Below are positions 22,773-34,436 of a DNA stretch of 64,000 nucleotides, one piece after another. This DNA is from Pachyseris speciosa (Eukaryota; Cnidaria; Anthozoa; Scleractinia; Pachyseridae). The stretch is from the NCBI GenBank assembly GCA_016490735.1, contig JAEMWC010000216.1, positions 623,501-687,500 on the forward strand. The letters run 5' to 3'. Made by a program: the position numbers and the translations under genes. A model generated the notes under the pieces. It was not told where the DNA came from, ran no database searches, and worked only from the letters and a program-made list of their open reading frames with translations. Each line of letters begins with the position of its first letter. Position 1 is the first letter of the stretch.

Positions 22773-23733
22773 AAAAAATAAAGGGAGAAAAAGCACACAC
22801 TGCTTGTTGCTTGCTTCATATCATAACCTGAAAACCACAAATATTTTGAGGAACTGAAGGCGCATCCTCAGAGAAAAACTCTGATCTTGGACATAAAGAG
22901 GGAGAAAAAACAGCTGGGCGCCAATATTCATTTTTCATTTTTTGACTTTTATTTTTGAAAGGTGAGTTTTATTATCTCTTCACGTTTTTGCCATTTCTAG
23001 AAGATGTTTTAATACGTTTTGCACTCAATATCAGCAGACTGTGGTGAGAGTTGGTCCTTAGAGTGGTAGTGGCATTGATTGTTAGTAAAATTCTGGTAAT
23101 CAAAGAGAACCTGAGTGTTTTTGAATGGAAAAAGAAAAAGAAATGCCAATTTTTCTTCAAAACGGCTATTTTTAGCTCACGGAAACTATTCTTAATTCTT
23201 TTTTGGGTAAGCTCGCTTAGCCAAGATGCAAATGAATGATACAACTTGAAAAAGTCGGGCCGAAGTTTTCAAGTTCTTTATAGATGAGATTGGGTATAAC
23301 TTATTATGGCCTGCTTTCTCTTTTAAATTTTATTTGATTTCATCTCACTTGTGACCCAGAAGCGATTCATAAGCAAAAAAAAAAAAAAAAAAACAGTAGA
23401 GTTACGACATACGATGTTATAAATGTAGGTTAAGTGGGGTGGGAACAGAGAGTGGTATTCAAACCTCGTTCTTCCGATTTTGAGTTCGTTTATTTGATCG
23501 GCAACCATTTGCTGCAATTACAGCTTGGAGTTCCAAATTGTTCTCTTTCTAGAAGTAAAGCTGTTTTCAAATCCCGAAATACTATAACAGTTTGAAGTTG
23601 TGCTGTATTCTCTTGAGCCAAAATCCATTAAAGGTACACATCGACTTTTCCAAGAACTGATTTTCCATGCCAGTATAAATATAAAAAATTATCAAGAAAA
23701 GAAGGCAGTTGTAAAGATGACACCCTTGCCGAC
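22773..23733. other. Intergenic, nothing identified
   Basis: No gene is supported. A poly-A run of about 19 bases lies near 23376. The short frames on both strands at 22972-23244 have no recognisable domain. Confidence 0.5.
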
Positions 23734-24146
23734 TAGGCTTTTGTACATTATGCTAGCATTTTTTCGAGCATTTTAGTGAGGCAAAAGCGTTGAGCATCAT
23801 TCGAGCATTTTATAGTGGCATTTTCCAGGAAAATTAAATTTTTTTCCGATAAACTAAAAAAGAAATTTTCTTTAGACAAAATAAAGACTAAAACTCAAAA
23901 CTCATAGATTATTTCGAGGATTATGTGTTTTTTTGGCTGTATTTATGAACTTGTATACGTTGTTGTTGTTACTTGCAACACTTGTACGTTTTTGTAAGTG
24001 TGAACAGTTAACACCATGTTAAAATATTTGAAATTAATTTAAAAAAGCGTTTGTATAATGACCATTATCCGAGCATTTTTGTGGCTTTTTTTTGGGAAGA
24101 CCGAGCATTTTAGTGGGGAAACAAAAGCATAATGTACAAAAGCCTA
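23734..24146. mobile_element. hAT-type MITE with 8 bp target duplication
   Basis: The 413-base element begins TAGGCTTTTGTACATTATGC and ends with the exact reverse complement. It is flanked by TTGCCGAC on the left (23726-23733) and on the right (24147-24154). Subterminal copies of GAGCATTTTAGTG and close variants occur near both ends. An 8-base duplication is typical of the hAT superfamily. There is no transposase frame. Confidence 0.9.
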
Positions 24147-24154
24147 TTGCCGAC

Positions 24155-24514
24155 AATGAGGACTTACGTATTTCTGAACGATTCAAGCTGCAAGGTTCAA
24201 TTGGGAAGCGTTAAAGGGAACCACCATTCTTACAACAAGTTGGCGCAAAATTTGTAGGCAATAATTACTAATTTCAAATTTTGAAATCCTTAGAAACAAA
24301 ACTACTTTTTTTAATCTTTCAGACATGTTTCCACGGTACATCCGTCGTCGTCAGTGTGAAAGTAAAGATAACAATAGCTCGTTACACAGTGTTACCATAA
24401 CAAGTGTTTGCAGTAACATTACGTTTGATAAAATTTATAGGGAAACGGTTAAGCAGTGTGCGCGCGCACCTGACCATAAACAGCCGGCCGAGGTGCCTAT
24501 AAGGAAAGTGACAA
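24155..24514. other. Intergenic, nothing identified
   Basis: The plus-strand frame starting at 24325 runs into SINE sequence and is not supported as an exon. Confidence 0.4.
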
Positions 24515-24795
24515 GCATTTATCAACCCAACCATCAGATGAGAGATAGACCACCACACCGGGAACTACGTCCCATACTCTTTTCGAACAGCGTGTGTGCT
24601 CTTAAACGTCCCACGTTATGAAGAGTTGTAAGACGGGACCTACGGTTTATCGTCCTTTGCGAGAAGACTGCAAAGTCTAACCATTTGCAGATGTAATTAC
24701 AAAGGCAGCACTTTCCCCTCAATTATTTAAAGACCCTGAGTGTTGGTCGGGCCGGGGATTGAACCCGCGACCTCCCGTTCGGTAGTCCTACTGCC
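24515..24795 (-). repeat. SINE (body and box B part), split copy
   Basis: On the minus strand a box B-like GGTCGCGGGTTCAATCCC (24752-24769) is followed by a body that shares AGATGAGAGATAGACCACCA with the fragment at 8848-8990. The upstream box A half lies at 26205-26245, separated by an insertion. Confidence 0.7.
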
Positions 24796-26204
24796 TAGTG
24801 GCTAGTGCTACTAGGCAGTAGCCCAGTAGCCCAGTGGCTAGTGGCAGGTTTGATTCACTAGCTAAATTAAATTTTTCACTAGCCAGACTTCCTTGCCCTG
24901 GAGACATTAATCTTGTCAAGCAGTTTCAGATACTTTTTTGTTTTTGTTTTTAACCACAATACTGATATTCAAAAGACTTGGCAACTTATCTTCTTTTTAG
25001 AAATAAGTGTTTGACGTTTGAAGAGACACTGGTATACATTTAACTTAGCTGTTAAACCAAACTAACTTCGAAATTGGATGTTACAACGTATTTTTAACCC
25101 CCAGTCAAATGCAAAATACTTATGTCAGTTACTCAACAGTCTCTAAACACGGATATTAATGCAAAATACCACTTGAATTTTTTTAAAGGGCTTGAAATGA
25201 AATAACTCACTCGAACGAAGGCTGCAAATTATTTTAATCGCATCACTGACTTGACAAGTTTCACCGTGTAATGGTAATGCTGTAGAGAAACACCATTCAC
25301 TCATCTCTGTGGGTCGTCACCGGTGCGTGATGAAAAGAGGAACACTTTCGAAACCTTGTTTTCAAAGAAATAAATCGCCAATTAAATTAGTGGCACATCA
25401 TAAGCACCATTTCATAACGAAATTTGGCATTTATAAGAAAGAGTATTTTGCCATTTCAATCAACTTTGTGCTCCATGAGTTGTAGAATCAGAGATACCAC
25501 ATTTTTGTTTGTCGTGACAGCACAGATTCGCGCTCATCAGCACATGATGAAAGGAGAAACACTTTAGAACTTTCCTTTCAAAGAAATCTCGTCAATAAAC
25601 CGTGCATCGTAAGCACTTTAATTTGCAACGACATTCAGCTTATAAGGCAGAGTATTTTGTCATTTCAATCGTCTCTGTGCGCCTTGTAAAACCAGGGATA
25701 TCACAAGTTTGTCATAACGGCTCAAATTCATGTCCCAAATAAAAAAAACCTATAAATTTTCTACTTCTCAACAATCACTAAGCATTGCGTCTACATCTAC
25801 ATTGTTCGCTTCTCTTCAAGCTACACTGCAAGTGCGTATACAGTGGAGACACCAAGTGTTTAACAAGAAGTCGCACAGTGTCACACGATCCTGTTAAGAC
25901 AAGAATTACCTCAGTTGCGGCGGGTTGTTTGGACGAGAAAAATGAGGCAAATCTCAGTTACCAGCAGCAAATTGGGGAAATGTTGGGGAAGCAGCTTGTT
26001 TGTCATTCATTGCTTTAGTGTGCGCTTGCAGGACTCAATTTCCTTTTGTGATACATTTGAAATTAATTTCCATTTGGTTTCCCTCTTGCCCTCCAGTGTG
26101 CTTAGAAGTTTTCACCAGCCAAAATGGCTAGTGAAGTGAAAAATCCACTAGCCAAAATGGAATTTTTACTAGTCTGTGGGTAGTTGGCTACCCTTAGTCT
26201 CGAG
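24796..26204. mobile_element. Insertion of ~1.4 kb inside the SINE tRNA head
   Basis: The insertion carries inverted CACTAGCCA-type blocks near both ends (24877-24885 and 26135-26150, among others). Its interior holds a diverged direct duplication: about 25300-25535 and 25540-25740 share GATGAAA.GAGAAACACTTT, CAAAGAAAT and AGAGTATTTTG.CATTTCAAT. No coding frame was recognised, and I cannot assign a superfamily. Confidence 0.5.
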
Positions 26205-26245
26205 CCCTGGTCCAACTGAGCTAACCGGTCGGCGATGAAGCCGAC
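26205..26245 (-). repeat. SINE box A half (split copy)
   Basis: On the minus strand CCGACCGGTTAGCTCAGTTG gives a tRNA-like D-arm (box A). It completes the tRNA head whose box B is at 24752-24769. Confidence 0.65.
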
Positions 26246-26399
26246 ATGAGCTACAAAAAACACGGTCAGCGGTCAGCGGTCAGCGGAGCAAGATGGCTGC
26301 CTTTTTCTTCGCTCTTGAAGAAATTGTAGTGAATTGCAGTTTAGTGTTCTGTAGCGTGTGAGTTAACCCATTTGTGTAATATTACGAGTGTCTACCAGT

Positions 26400-27191
26400 A
26401 TGACGGCTATTAATTACGACCAATTTGCCAAAATCTTAGACGATAAACTTAGTCCACTCAACTCGAAAATCGCCGAGTTGAAAAAATCTATTGATGAAGC
26501 GATGAATCATGTTGAATTTGTGAATGCGAAGTACGATGAATTGCTACAGATGATGAAGACCTCAAATGATGAGAGAAAGGCTTTGCAAGATGTGAATAAG
26601 ATTTTGCAAGATGAGAATAAAATCTTGAAGGCAACAATTCACAGCATAGAAAGATCACTGGAATCGGTCACGAAAGCCAACCATGATCTGGAGCAGTACA
26701 CTCGCAGAGAGTGCGTGGAAATCCGAGGAATTCCTGTTGCTACTAATCCATCAGAAGAGCAAACCAACAATATTGTCAAGGATGTCGGTAAACTACTGGG
26801 AGTGGCTATTACTGAAAACGACATATCAGTGAGCCATCGAATGCCTCAAAGTCAACAAAGTCAACCACGCAAAGGCAAGCCTGGACCACCGGCTATCATA
26901 GTCAAATTTACGAAGCGTGATGTCAAAGATAACTTCTACCGTGCAAGGAAGCAGCTTAAAGATTTAACAACTCAAGATCTTGGATATCCCGAGAAAAACA
27001 AGATCTATCTTGCAGAGAGTCTCACAGAAAGGAATCGAATGTTATTCAAAGACTGCTTAAAGACAAAGAAGGATAAGGAGTTTAAGTTCATCTGGACACT
27101 AAATGGAAAAATCTTTATGAGGAAAGATAAAGACTCTCCTGTTCACCTCATTGCTAACAAAGAGGATCTTCAAAAGATGCAATCTAGATAA
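26400..27191 (+). CDS. LINE ORF1 protein (coiled coil, RNA-binding type)
   Basis: The ATG at 26400 starts MTAINYDQFAKILDDKL; an in-frame GTG lies four codons upstream. Residues about 15-105 form a long heptad-rich helix (SIDEAMNHVEFVNAKYDELL, LQDENKILKATIHSIERSLE). A basic C-terminal half contains RRECVEIRGIP and VSHRMPQ, the pattern seen in L1-type ORF1 RNA-binding proteins. Such proteins trimerise through the coiled coil and coat the element RNA. The frame is intact at 263 residues and ends 30 bases before the ORF2 start. Confidence 0.85.
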   Translation: MTAINYDQFAKILDDKLSPLNSKIAELKKSIDEAMNHVEFVNAKYDELLQMMKTSNDERKALQDVNKILQDENKILKATIHSIERSLESVTKANHDLEQYTRRECVEIRGIPVATNPSEEQTNNIVKDVGKLLGVAITENDISVSHRMPQSQQSQPRKGKPGPPAIIVKFTKRDVKDNFYRARKQLKDLTTQDLGYPEKNKIYLAESLTERNRMLFKDCLKTKKDKEFKFIWTLNGKIFMRKDKDSPVHLIANKEDLQKMQSR

Positions 27192-27221
27192 GTATCTATA
27201 TACTGGACTTTTGACGATTTG

Positions 27222-29552
27222 ATGTATTGTTTAAAATGTGCTACTGGTACTTGTGTCACAGATACCAGTGAGAAGGCCTGTGATTTGGCTAATTCTCTTC
27301 CATCTTTAAGTGTCACTTCTTCTAGTAATATTCCGCATCTCACTGACTTAGATGCTGACCTTAACATGCCTTTGGATAGTAACTTTGGTTTTTATAGTAC
27401 TCATGACTTTCATAGTAATTATGACATCAACGAGTGTCTACTAAGTGATCAATCTTTCTCTTTGATAAATTGCAATATTAGGAGCCTATCAGCTAATTTT
27501 GACAAATTGTCCAATATGTTATTAGAACTATATTTTCCTTTTTCACTTATTGGTTTTACTGAAATCAAACAGAAAATTGGCGAATCTCCTATATCAAACA
27601 CTGACTTATATGGATATCAGTTTCTTTCACAGCCAAGCCTTTCCAATGCTGGGGGAGTTGCTTTCTACATAAATGATAACTTAAATTTTAGCATAAGACC
27701 TGAATTTACAACCACTGCTGAGGGTTTTGAAGCTTTATGGATTGAAGTGCATAATAATCGTCATTCAAATTTATTGTGTGGAATCATTTATAGACACCCA
27801 AATGGTGACTTAGAACGGTTTATTGAATATTTGAGCTCCGCAGCTGATAGAATTAATCAAGAAAACAAAACCTGCATAATCATGGGAGACTTTAACATAG
27901 ATCTTTTAAAACTAGAATCACACTCAGCAACTGATAGTTTCCTTAATACCCTGGGTTCTCATTTTTTCCAGCCCTATATATTGCAGCCAACAAGAATCAC
28001 AGATCATTCAGCAACTTTGATTGACAATATTTTTTTCAATTCAATTGAGCACTTTACAATTAGTGGTAATATAGTGCATGATCTCACTGATCACCTTCCT
28101 AATTTTATAATCTTTAACAAATTTTCAACACTTCCTTGTAATGTCAATGTATTCAAAAGAGATTACTCGGAATTCGATCAGCAGGCCCTAGTCAGTGAGA
28201 TTCAATTAATTGACTGGGAATCTGTTTTTATATCCAATGCTAGTCCATGCGATATGTTTAAATCATTTTACTCTAAAATTTCTAATATAATAGACAAACA
28301 TATACCAGTCAAACAATTATCTAGGAGGGAACTGAAGCTTAAATCAAAACCGTGGATATCTAATGCCCTACGGAAGTCCATTCAGATTAAAAATAATTAT
28401 TACAAGAAATACCTTAAGACAAAATCTACCTATTACCATACAAAATTTAAGCTATACAGGAACAAATTAAATCACCTTCTTAAAATAAGCAAAAAACAAT
28501 ATTATAATAAATATTTTTTTCAAAACATTAAAGATGGCAAAAGGATTTGGATGGGTATTAAACAAATAGTAAAATTTAAGCCACAAACTAGCCAGAGGCT
28601 CATTAAGATTGTAGATAACAACTCTGTAATAACTGAACCTAAACTTGTTGCTGATGCATTTAATAATTATTTTGCCAATATTGGAAAAAAATTAGAAAAT
28701 GAAATACCAAGTGCACCCAACAGCCCAATGGTATATTTAAACAATCCAACATGCAATAGCTTTTTTATTTTTCCTGCCACATGTAGTGAAATCGAAGCTG
28801 AAATATCACAGTTAAAAACTGGTAAATCTGTAGGACCATCCAGCATCCCAATTGACATACTAAAAATGTTGAAAACCTGTGTATCCAAACCACTGGAGAT
28901 TGTTTTCAATGCTTCTCTTTCAACTGGTGTTGTTCCCAGTGATTTCAAAATAGCAAACATCGTACCTGTCCTCAAAAAAGGATCACAGTCTTGCTTATGC
29001 AATTACCGCCCTATCTCCCTCATCTCTGTCTTTAGTAAGCTCTTAGAAAAACTCGTATATAACAGATTAATTAAATTCTTAGAAAAAAACAAAGTCCTGT
29101 TCGAAAACCAATATGGTTTTAGAGCTAAGCATAGTACAGACCATGCAATCCTTTGCATAATTGATAAAATTCAGAAAGCAATTGATGACCGAAGCTATTC
29201 TTGTGGTATATTCCTTGATTTTACCAAAGCATTTGACACCGTCAATCACCAGATTTTGATTAAAAAATTAGAATATTATGGTATTCGAGGCATTGCTAAA
29301 GACTGGTTTATTTCCTATCTCAGTGACCGACAACAAGTTGTTACTGTTAATAATGCAACATCCACTAAATGTGATGTAACTTGTGGAATCCCGCAGGGAT
29401 CAGTACTTGGCCCACTGCTATTTTTATTATATGTAAATGATTTTCACTGCTGCTCAGATATATTCGATTTTCATCTTTTTGCAGATGATGCAAATCTGTT
29501 TTATAAAAGCAAATCTCTTTCTATCCTAGAAACAAACATAAATGCTGAATAA
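27222..29552 (+). CDS. LINE ORF2 N-terminal part: endonuclease and reverse transcriptase
   Basis: The ATG at 27222 opens MYCLKCATGTCVTD. An apurinic-type endonuclease follows, with GFTEIK near residue 100, GDFNIDL (222-228) and a DHLPNF block near 285. The RT has YRPISLISVFSKLLEKLVY, the palm motif FLDFTKAFDTVNH, GIPQGSVLGPL and the catalytic FADD (753-756). The frame then breaks: NINAE is followed by TAA at 29550-29552, and the protein continues in the next frame from 29542. This looks like a one-base loss. These domains mark the target-primed reverse transcription enzyme of the Jockey/CR1/L2 group. Confidence 0.92.
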   Translation: MYCLKCATGTCVTDTSEKACDLANSLPSLSVTSSSNIPHLTDLDADLNMPLDSNFGFYSTHDFHSNYDINECLLSDQSFSLINCNIRSLSANFDKLSNMLLELYFPFSLIGFTEIKQKIGESPISNTDLYGYQFLSQPSLSNAGGVAFYINDNLNFSIRPEFTTTAEGFEALWIEVHNNRHSNLLCGIIYRHPNGDLERFIEYLSSAADRINQENKTCIIMGDFNIDLLKLESHSATDSFLNTLGSHFFQPYILQPTRITDHSATLIDNIFFNSIEHFTISGNIVHDLTDHLPNFIIFNKFSTLPCNVNVFKRDYSEFDQQALVSEIQLIDWESVFISNASPCDMFKSFYSKISNIIDKHIPVKQLSRRELKLKSKPWISNALRKSIQIKNNYYKKYLKTKSTYYHTKFKLYRNKLNHLLKISKKQYYNKYFFQNIKDGKRIWMGIKQIVKFKPQTSQRLIKIVDNNSVITEPKLVADAFNNYFANIGKKLENEIPSAPNSPMVYLNNPTCNSFFIFPATCSEIEAEISQLKTGKSVGPSSIPIDILKMLKTCVSKPLEIVFNASLSTGVVPSDFKIANIVPVLKKGSQSCLCNYRPISLISVFSKLLEKLVYNRLIKFLEKNKVLFENQYGFRAKHSTDHAILCIIDKIQKAIDDRSYSCGIFLDFTKAFDTVNHQILIKKLEYYGIRGIAKDWFISYLSDRQQVVTVNNATSTKCDVTCGIPQGSVLGPLLFLLYVNDFHCCSDIFDFHLFADDANLFYKSKSLSILETNINAE

Positions 29553-30336
29553 TATTCACATATGGCTCTGTGCTAATAAGCTATCACTTAATATAGAAAA
29601 GTCAAATTTTGTAATTTTCCATCCACCTCAGAAGAAGTTACAATCTCATGATTTCAATCTGGCTATCAATAACAAGCAACTTAAGCAAGAATTTTGTATA
29701 AGGTATCTGGGTATCCTAATTGATTCAAATTTAAACTGGAAGGACCAGGTTAAATGTATCACTAAGAAAATTAGAAGAAGCATTGGTATCCTCTCCAAAC
29801 TTCGATATTATGTTGGCCTAGATATTTTATTAAGCTTATATTATGCCCTTATATATCCTTTTTTGACTTATGGAATAATTATCTGGGGAAATACCTATAA
29901 GACTACTCTCCAGCCAATTGCTATTCTACAGAAAAAAGCAATGCGAATTATTACCTTCTCTAGATTTGATGAACACTCTAGTCCTTTGTTTAAGTCTCTT
30001 GAAATTATAAAATTTTTGGACCTAGTAACTTTTTATTTAGCCATCTTTATGTACAAATATCACAATCAGCTATTACCACCTGTTTTTATTTCTTTTTTCA
30101 CTAAAATAACACAGATTCATAGCTATAATACAAGGCTTGCTGCAAAACAGTCTTATTATCTCCCAAAAGCAAGAACTAATTATGGAATATTCAATATTAG
30201 ATTTCAAGGTCCATCAGTGTGGAATTCCATTGATGAAGATATTAAATCGTCTTCTTTGTCTTTATTTAAAAAAGAAAATGAAACAGCACTTAATCAAAGA
30301 TTACTAGACATCTGTACTTCGATTTCGATTTTGTAA
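29542..30336 (+). CDS. LINE ORF2 C-terminal part, after a frameshift
   Basis: The frame reads LNNIHIWLCANKLSLNIEKS, the thumb region that normally follows the FADD box, then RYLGILIDSNLNW and LIYPFLTYGIIIWG, then FQGPSVWNSI near the end. It overlaps the N-terminal frame by 11 bases because of the frameshift, and the ATG at its start is fortuitous. The stop at 30334-30336 is the expected end of a protein of about 1,030 residues. Confidence 0.9.
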   Translation: MLNNIHIWLCANKLSLNIEKSNFVIFHPPQKKLQSHDFNLAINNKQLKQEFCIRYLGILIDSNLNWKDQVKCITKKIRRSIGILSKLRYYVGLDILLSLYYALIYPFLTYGIIIWGNTYKTTLQPIAILQKKAMRIITFSRFDEHSSPLFKSLEIIKFLDLVTFYLAIFMYKYHNQLLPPVFISFFTKITQIHSYNTRLAAKQSYYLPKARTNYGIFNIRFQGPSVWNSIDEDIKSSSLSLFKKENETALNQRLLDICTSISIL

Positions 30337-30495
30337 TTCTAAGATAAGAAATAATACTGTTTTGCAACGTAAGAATTATGGTCATTTTAAAATACTGGTA
30401 CTTTACTTAACTCTGTTTAACTTTGTTTTTGTGTGTATTTATGTGTGTTTGTTCTTGTGTCCCTGACCTTAACATTTAAATATCTTTTCTTAAAG

Positions 30496-30539
<44 letters not shown>

Positions 30540-30625
30540 TGCACCCCTATCATCTATTCTATGTATATGTTTATATTTTCTGTTGTAATAATGATGGGGT
30601 GAAATAAAGTATTGTTGTTGTTGTT

Positions 30626-31452
30626 CGCCCATCTTTTGTTTTGCACTCATGTACTATGCATGAATTACATAATCGCAATGTTTTTTGTTGGTTAGTTACA
30701 TGAACACGCGTAAACAACTGTTATTTGTGCACGGTCAACCCCCAAAATAGCAAACAAAAACAGATAACAAAGAACTTTGCTAGGTTTCATAACCATTTCC
30801 CTCTATTAACTATCATGATTTAAGCAACAGCTGTTCCCATAACGGCAGAAGCGCATTCCTAGTCTGTTCAAGATGAATTTTCAATGCGCTCTGTGTAACA
30901 TAACGGAGCAGAAAATAACTGCAAAATACAAGTTACTGGATACTGCATAGGATCTAAGTTATGTTATTTAGAGACGAGTATATCAGAATCACATTCCTCC
31001 TCTATAAGTCGCGTGCCCGGAGAAGTTGGAAATAATGTGAATTTCGTATTAACGCAATAAAACAGATTATCTGTGCTCAGTTTTTCGAGGAAGGTTTCAG
31101 ATTTTGGCAGCAACTGTTTTTGAGTTTGAGCAACTTTTGGTCTATTTGGAGAAACTTTTCTGCAATTTAGCAGTAAGCCTAATTGTTACTGACTATGTTT
31201 ATTTTCAATAAAAGAAGGAAAGAAGAAGCTTTGCTGTTATGCAAGCCTGGTTTTCGTATGTTGGGAAAATCGCAGATGATCAATGAGTGAATCACACATT
31301 CCTAATAGAGGACTAAAGTGTTTCCAGAATATCGTGAGTAGCTGAAATGCAGTGTGAGAGGTCTGCCATATTATCAATGTTGTTGTTGTTTTTAGCACTT
31401 CACCAAGTTGTGGAGTTTGGGTGCTGAGCTAACCTTCATTTACCATCAATGC
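30626..31452. other. Intergenic, nothing identified
   Basis: No exon was recognised. A short (TTG)n tract lies near 31380. Confidence 0.5.
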
Positions 31453-31894
31453 TTAAAGTGCACCGAACCCCAAATTATTATTTATTTATTTATTTTTTGC
31501 CAATATACCAACATTTAGACTTTTTTTTTCCAGGTTTGGACATTTTTATGGGCTGCAAAACTTACTATAAACTTAAGCAGCATTTTGGTACACGACGGAG
31601 TTAGAAGAGGCGTGGGTCTATTCCTTACTTGACGTCACAAACGTTTCTGCTTTACATGCATGTTTGCAAAGACATGACAAATCAGTTTGTGACGTCAAAG
31701 AAGGAATAGACTCACGCCCCTTAGTAACGTGTGACAGATGACGGCTACAGTTCGTAACTTTTCAGTACAGCCTATAAGAAGTCAAGATTATGTAAAAAAA
31801 AAAAAAAAGGCCCAAAACGAGACAATGCGTTTCGATCAGTTGCAAAGATTTATCTTAGCAAATAAAAATATGTTGGGATTAGGTGCACTTTTAA
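31453..31894. mobile_element. MITE related to 8104-8407, TTAA at both ends
   Basis: The left end TTAAAGTGCACCGAACCCC and the right end GGGATTAGGTGCACTTTTAA match the termini of 8104-8407, with AGTTTGTGACGTCAAA inside both. Here the GACGTCA block occurs twice in inverted form. The open frame 31738-31962 crosses the right end and is not a gene. Confidence 0.75.
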
Positions 31895-32065
31895 TATTCT
31901 CATGCTTTACTTATATAGTGGGGAATGACGGAACAAGGATTGAAAATAAAGTGGAAAAATAAATCCTCTTTTCCCAATTTACCTCCCAGTATCCCAGACA
32001 TGAAAATTTCCCCAACTCTGTTTCATAAACCTGAGAAAACTGGAATGGTGAGACGAGAATGACCT

Positions 32066-32178
32066 ATTATTATATTAAATTATATTATATTATATTATAT
32101 TATATTATATTATATTATATTATATTATATTATATTATATTATATTATATTATATTATATTATATTATATTATATTAT
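32066..32178. repeat. (ATATT)n pentanucleotide microsatellite
   Basis: About 20 units of ATTAT/ATATT. Confidence 0.95.
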
Positions 32179-34166
32179 AGACAATATAACCCACCCAGAC
32201 CAACCCAGGCAACTGGGAGTTGCTAGTTAAATGAAACTCGAGCCCCAAAAATGTTTGACAACGTAGCTTCATTAATTAAAAAAAATTCACTGACTACACT
32301 AAAAATTCCAAATGTTGCATATCTAGCTAAAAATGAATTAACATTTACCGCTATCCTTAATATCATATTAATAATATTTCTTTAAGAATTAACCTGGAGA
32401 GTAATTAGTGCATATTTTTACCTAGCACATTGTACTGGCCTGAGTTCTTTTTAGGCCTTCCACCAGAAATTGATAATTTGGCATCTGCAAGCTTGATGAA
32501 CTTTTCTAATGGTTGTCTGTGGTTCACCCAATTACACCTGTGGCCAGAGTCTGCTGCATGCTACCAACTTGTCGACACTGGATGACTAGATAACTTAAGG
32601 CCGATTTCACAATAGTGACCAACGGCATCATGACATTGGCATAGCAATATTGCTATATTATTACGTTCATGCCAAGTGACGACTCTACAATGTCATTATG
32701 ATGTGCTGCTCACATAAACATCATTGTAAGGCTCTTTTTTGTGTATTTTATCTTAACCTTGCCATTTAGTCAAAATGTTGCTGTTGTTGTATATGTTGCA
32801 CACACGAACCTGGCTTACACGTACAGGTACTCATTTCTTCAGGTAAACTACCTGAAACAATCTGAAGGTGTCTGCACTGTTAAAAAAAACTGTTAAGCTG
32901 TCCTAGAAGCAGCATAATTCTTGTCTAAAAATCCTGGCGTCACATTATACATGTACATGACAGCACTGAATGTACAATAAATATTCCTAATTAGTTGTGT
33001 ATTAAGACACACTGTTAAGTAATAAACTTACGAGATTCTCAGTCTATAATTGCAATCCCTTTCCAGTAGCCAAGCAAACACAATTCACAATTCTTATGTA
33101 ACTGAATGGCAAGCATTAATCTTGAGATGCCTTCTTTCAATGAATGTAGCTTAATTAAATTACATCTTAAGGACTCCACGCCTGCGCAATCCTTCTCACC
33201 TGCCTGGACGGTCATGTCACATGTCACATGTCCAGGAGGTTTTCCTCAGCTTTTTTCAGGACGACCGGCCTTAACAATATTACATGCAGTTGATGTGATA
33301 ACCCGAAACCAAATAAAGTCGACCAATGACTTTCGATGAAATAATACGATGGAAGATAACAACAGAATTTGTAAACCCATTATCATGATATGGCTTCAAA
33401 ATTGGATCAAAAAAGTTCCTTTTGTTGTTTTATCTAAAAATCAAACGTTCAACTCTCAAAACTCCTAAGATATACCCAGTTCCAAAAGTAGTAAATAAAT
33501 GATACGAAGATACCCAGCTCCAAAAAGGGAATAACGCGGTGAATGACTTATTAAATCTAAAGAAAGTCGCATTTTCTTAAGATTTATTAAGTCATTCACC
33601 GCTGTCATTGCCCTGTCATTACTTACTTTAATTAAGTTAAATGAAGGTTTCGTATTAGTGCGGCTGACTAGAAGCTGCTCCTACAGCGCTTTTCAATTGA
33701 GTGTCAAAAGTAATTTGCTATTGTTTGGATTATTGCATTGCTAGATTAGGAAAACTCGCTTTTAAATCGATGAAGAGAAAGCCAAGCTTTCCTGCACTTG
33801 GTCCCGGTTGCATGTATTCTCGTAGGATTCATCGACCAAGAAAGAAGGCAATGCAATTTTTTTTATCTTTTCGTTCTGAACACTTGTTCCATGTGATTGC
33901 CAAGATTAATTATTGACTTTGGTTGTGGCTTTACGACACTTATTGAAAAACGCTTTAGCCGCGCGCCTGCACGAAAACTATTTACCTTCTTCGAAAATAC
34001 CCACTTCTTTAGTAAGATTATAGCAATGTAACCAATGAACTATGAACCACTTTCTTCCAGTTTCCTTAAAAGAATTCCTGGATAACTATAAGAATAGAAA
34101 ACTGAGACGTTGTTTCGTTCCTCCACTTCTTTAATCTCTTATTTCGATAGTACACGAAAGAACTCA
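32179..34166. other. Intergenic with one small hairpin
   Basis: No gene is supported. A hairpin at 33537-33602 pairs CGGTGAATGACTTATTAAAT with its complement around a loop of about 20 bases. Confidence 0.5.
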
Positions 34167-34173
34167 GTCGAAT

Positions 34174-34436
34174 CAAGAGAAAATATAGAAGGCTAGAGAG
34201 TACATCCGCCATACACGCCTTATTTCAGGTGTAATTCGTCTCAGGTTATTTTTAGCTTCCGCGAAAAAGGATGCCCACGCACGTGTATTTTCATCTCTGT
34301 ATGTGATTGGCTATTACCCACCCACGTGAAATTTCCGAAGCTGGCAAGTGATCTAAAAATAACCTGAGACGAATTATACTCCCAAAATGAGGCGTGTATG
34401 ACGGATGTACTCTCCAGCCTCCTTTATTTTCTCTTG
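34174..34436. mobile_element. MITE with ~80 bp inverted termini and GTCGAAT duplication
   Basis: It begins CAAGAGAAAATATAGAAGGC and ends with the near reverse complement. The arms match over about 80 bases, including GAGAGTACATCCG and TCGTCTCAGGTTATTTTTA. GTCGAAT flanks both sides (34167-34173 and 34437-34443), a 7-base target duplication. There is no coding content. Confidence 0.88.

Larger units (their letters stand above)
26263..30625 (+). mobile_element. Near full-length CR1/L2-like LINE
   Basis: The element starts near a triplicated CGGTCAG repeat (26263-26286), carries two ORFs, and ends with a 3' tail AATAAAG plus (TTG)n at 30611-30625. I saw no clear target duplication. Apart from one frameshift in ORF2 it looks intact, which points to a young copy. 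Confidence 0.88.
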
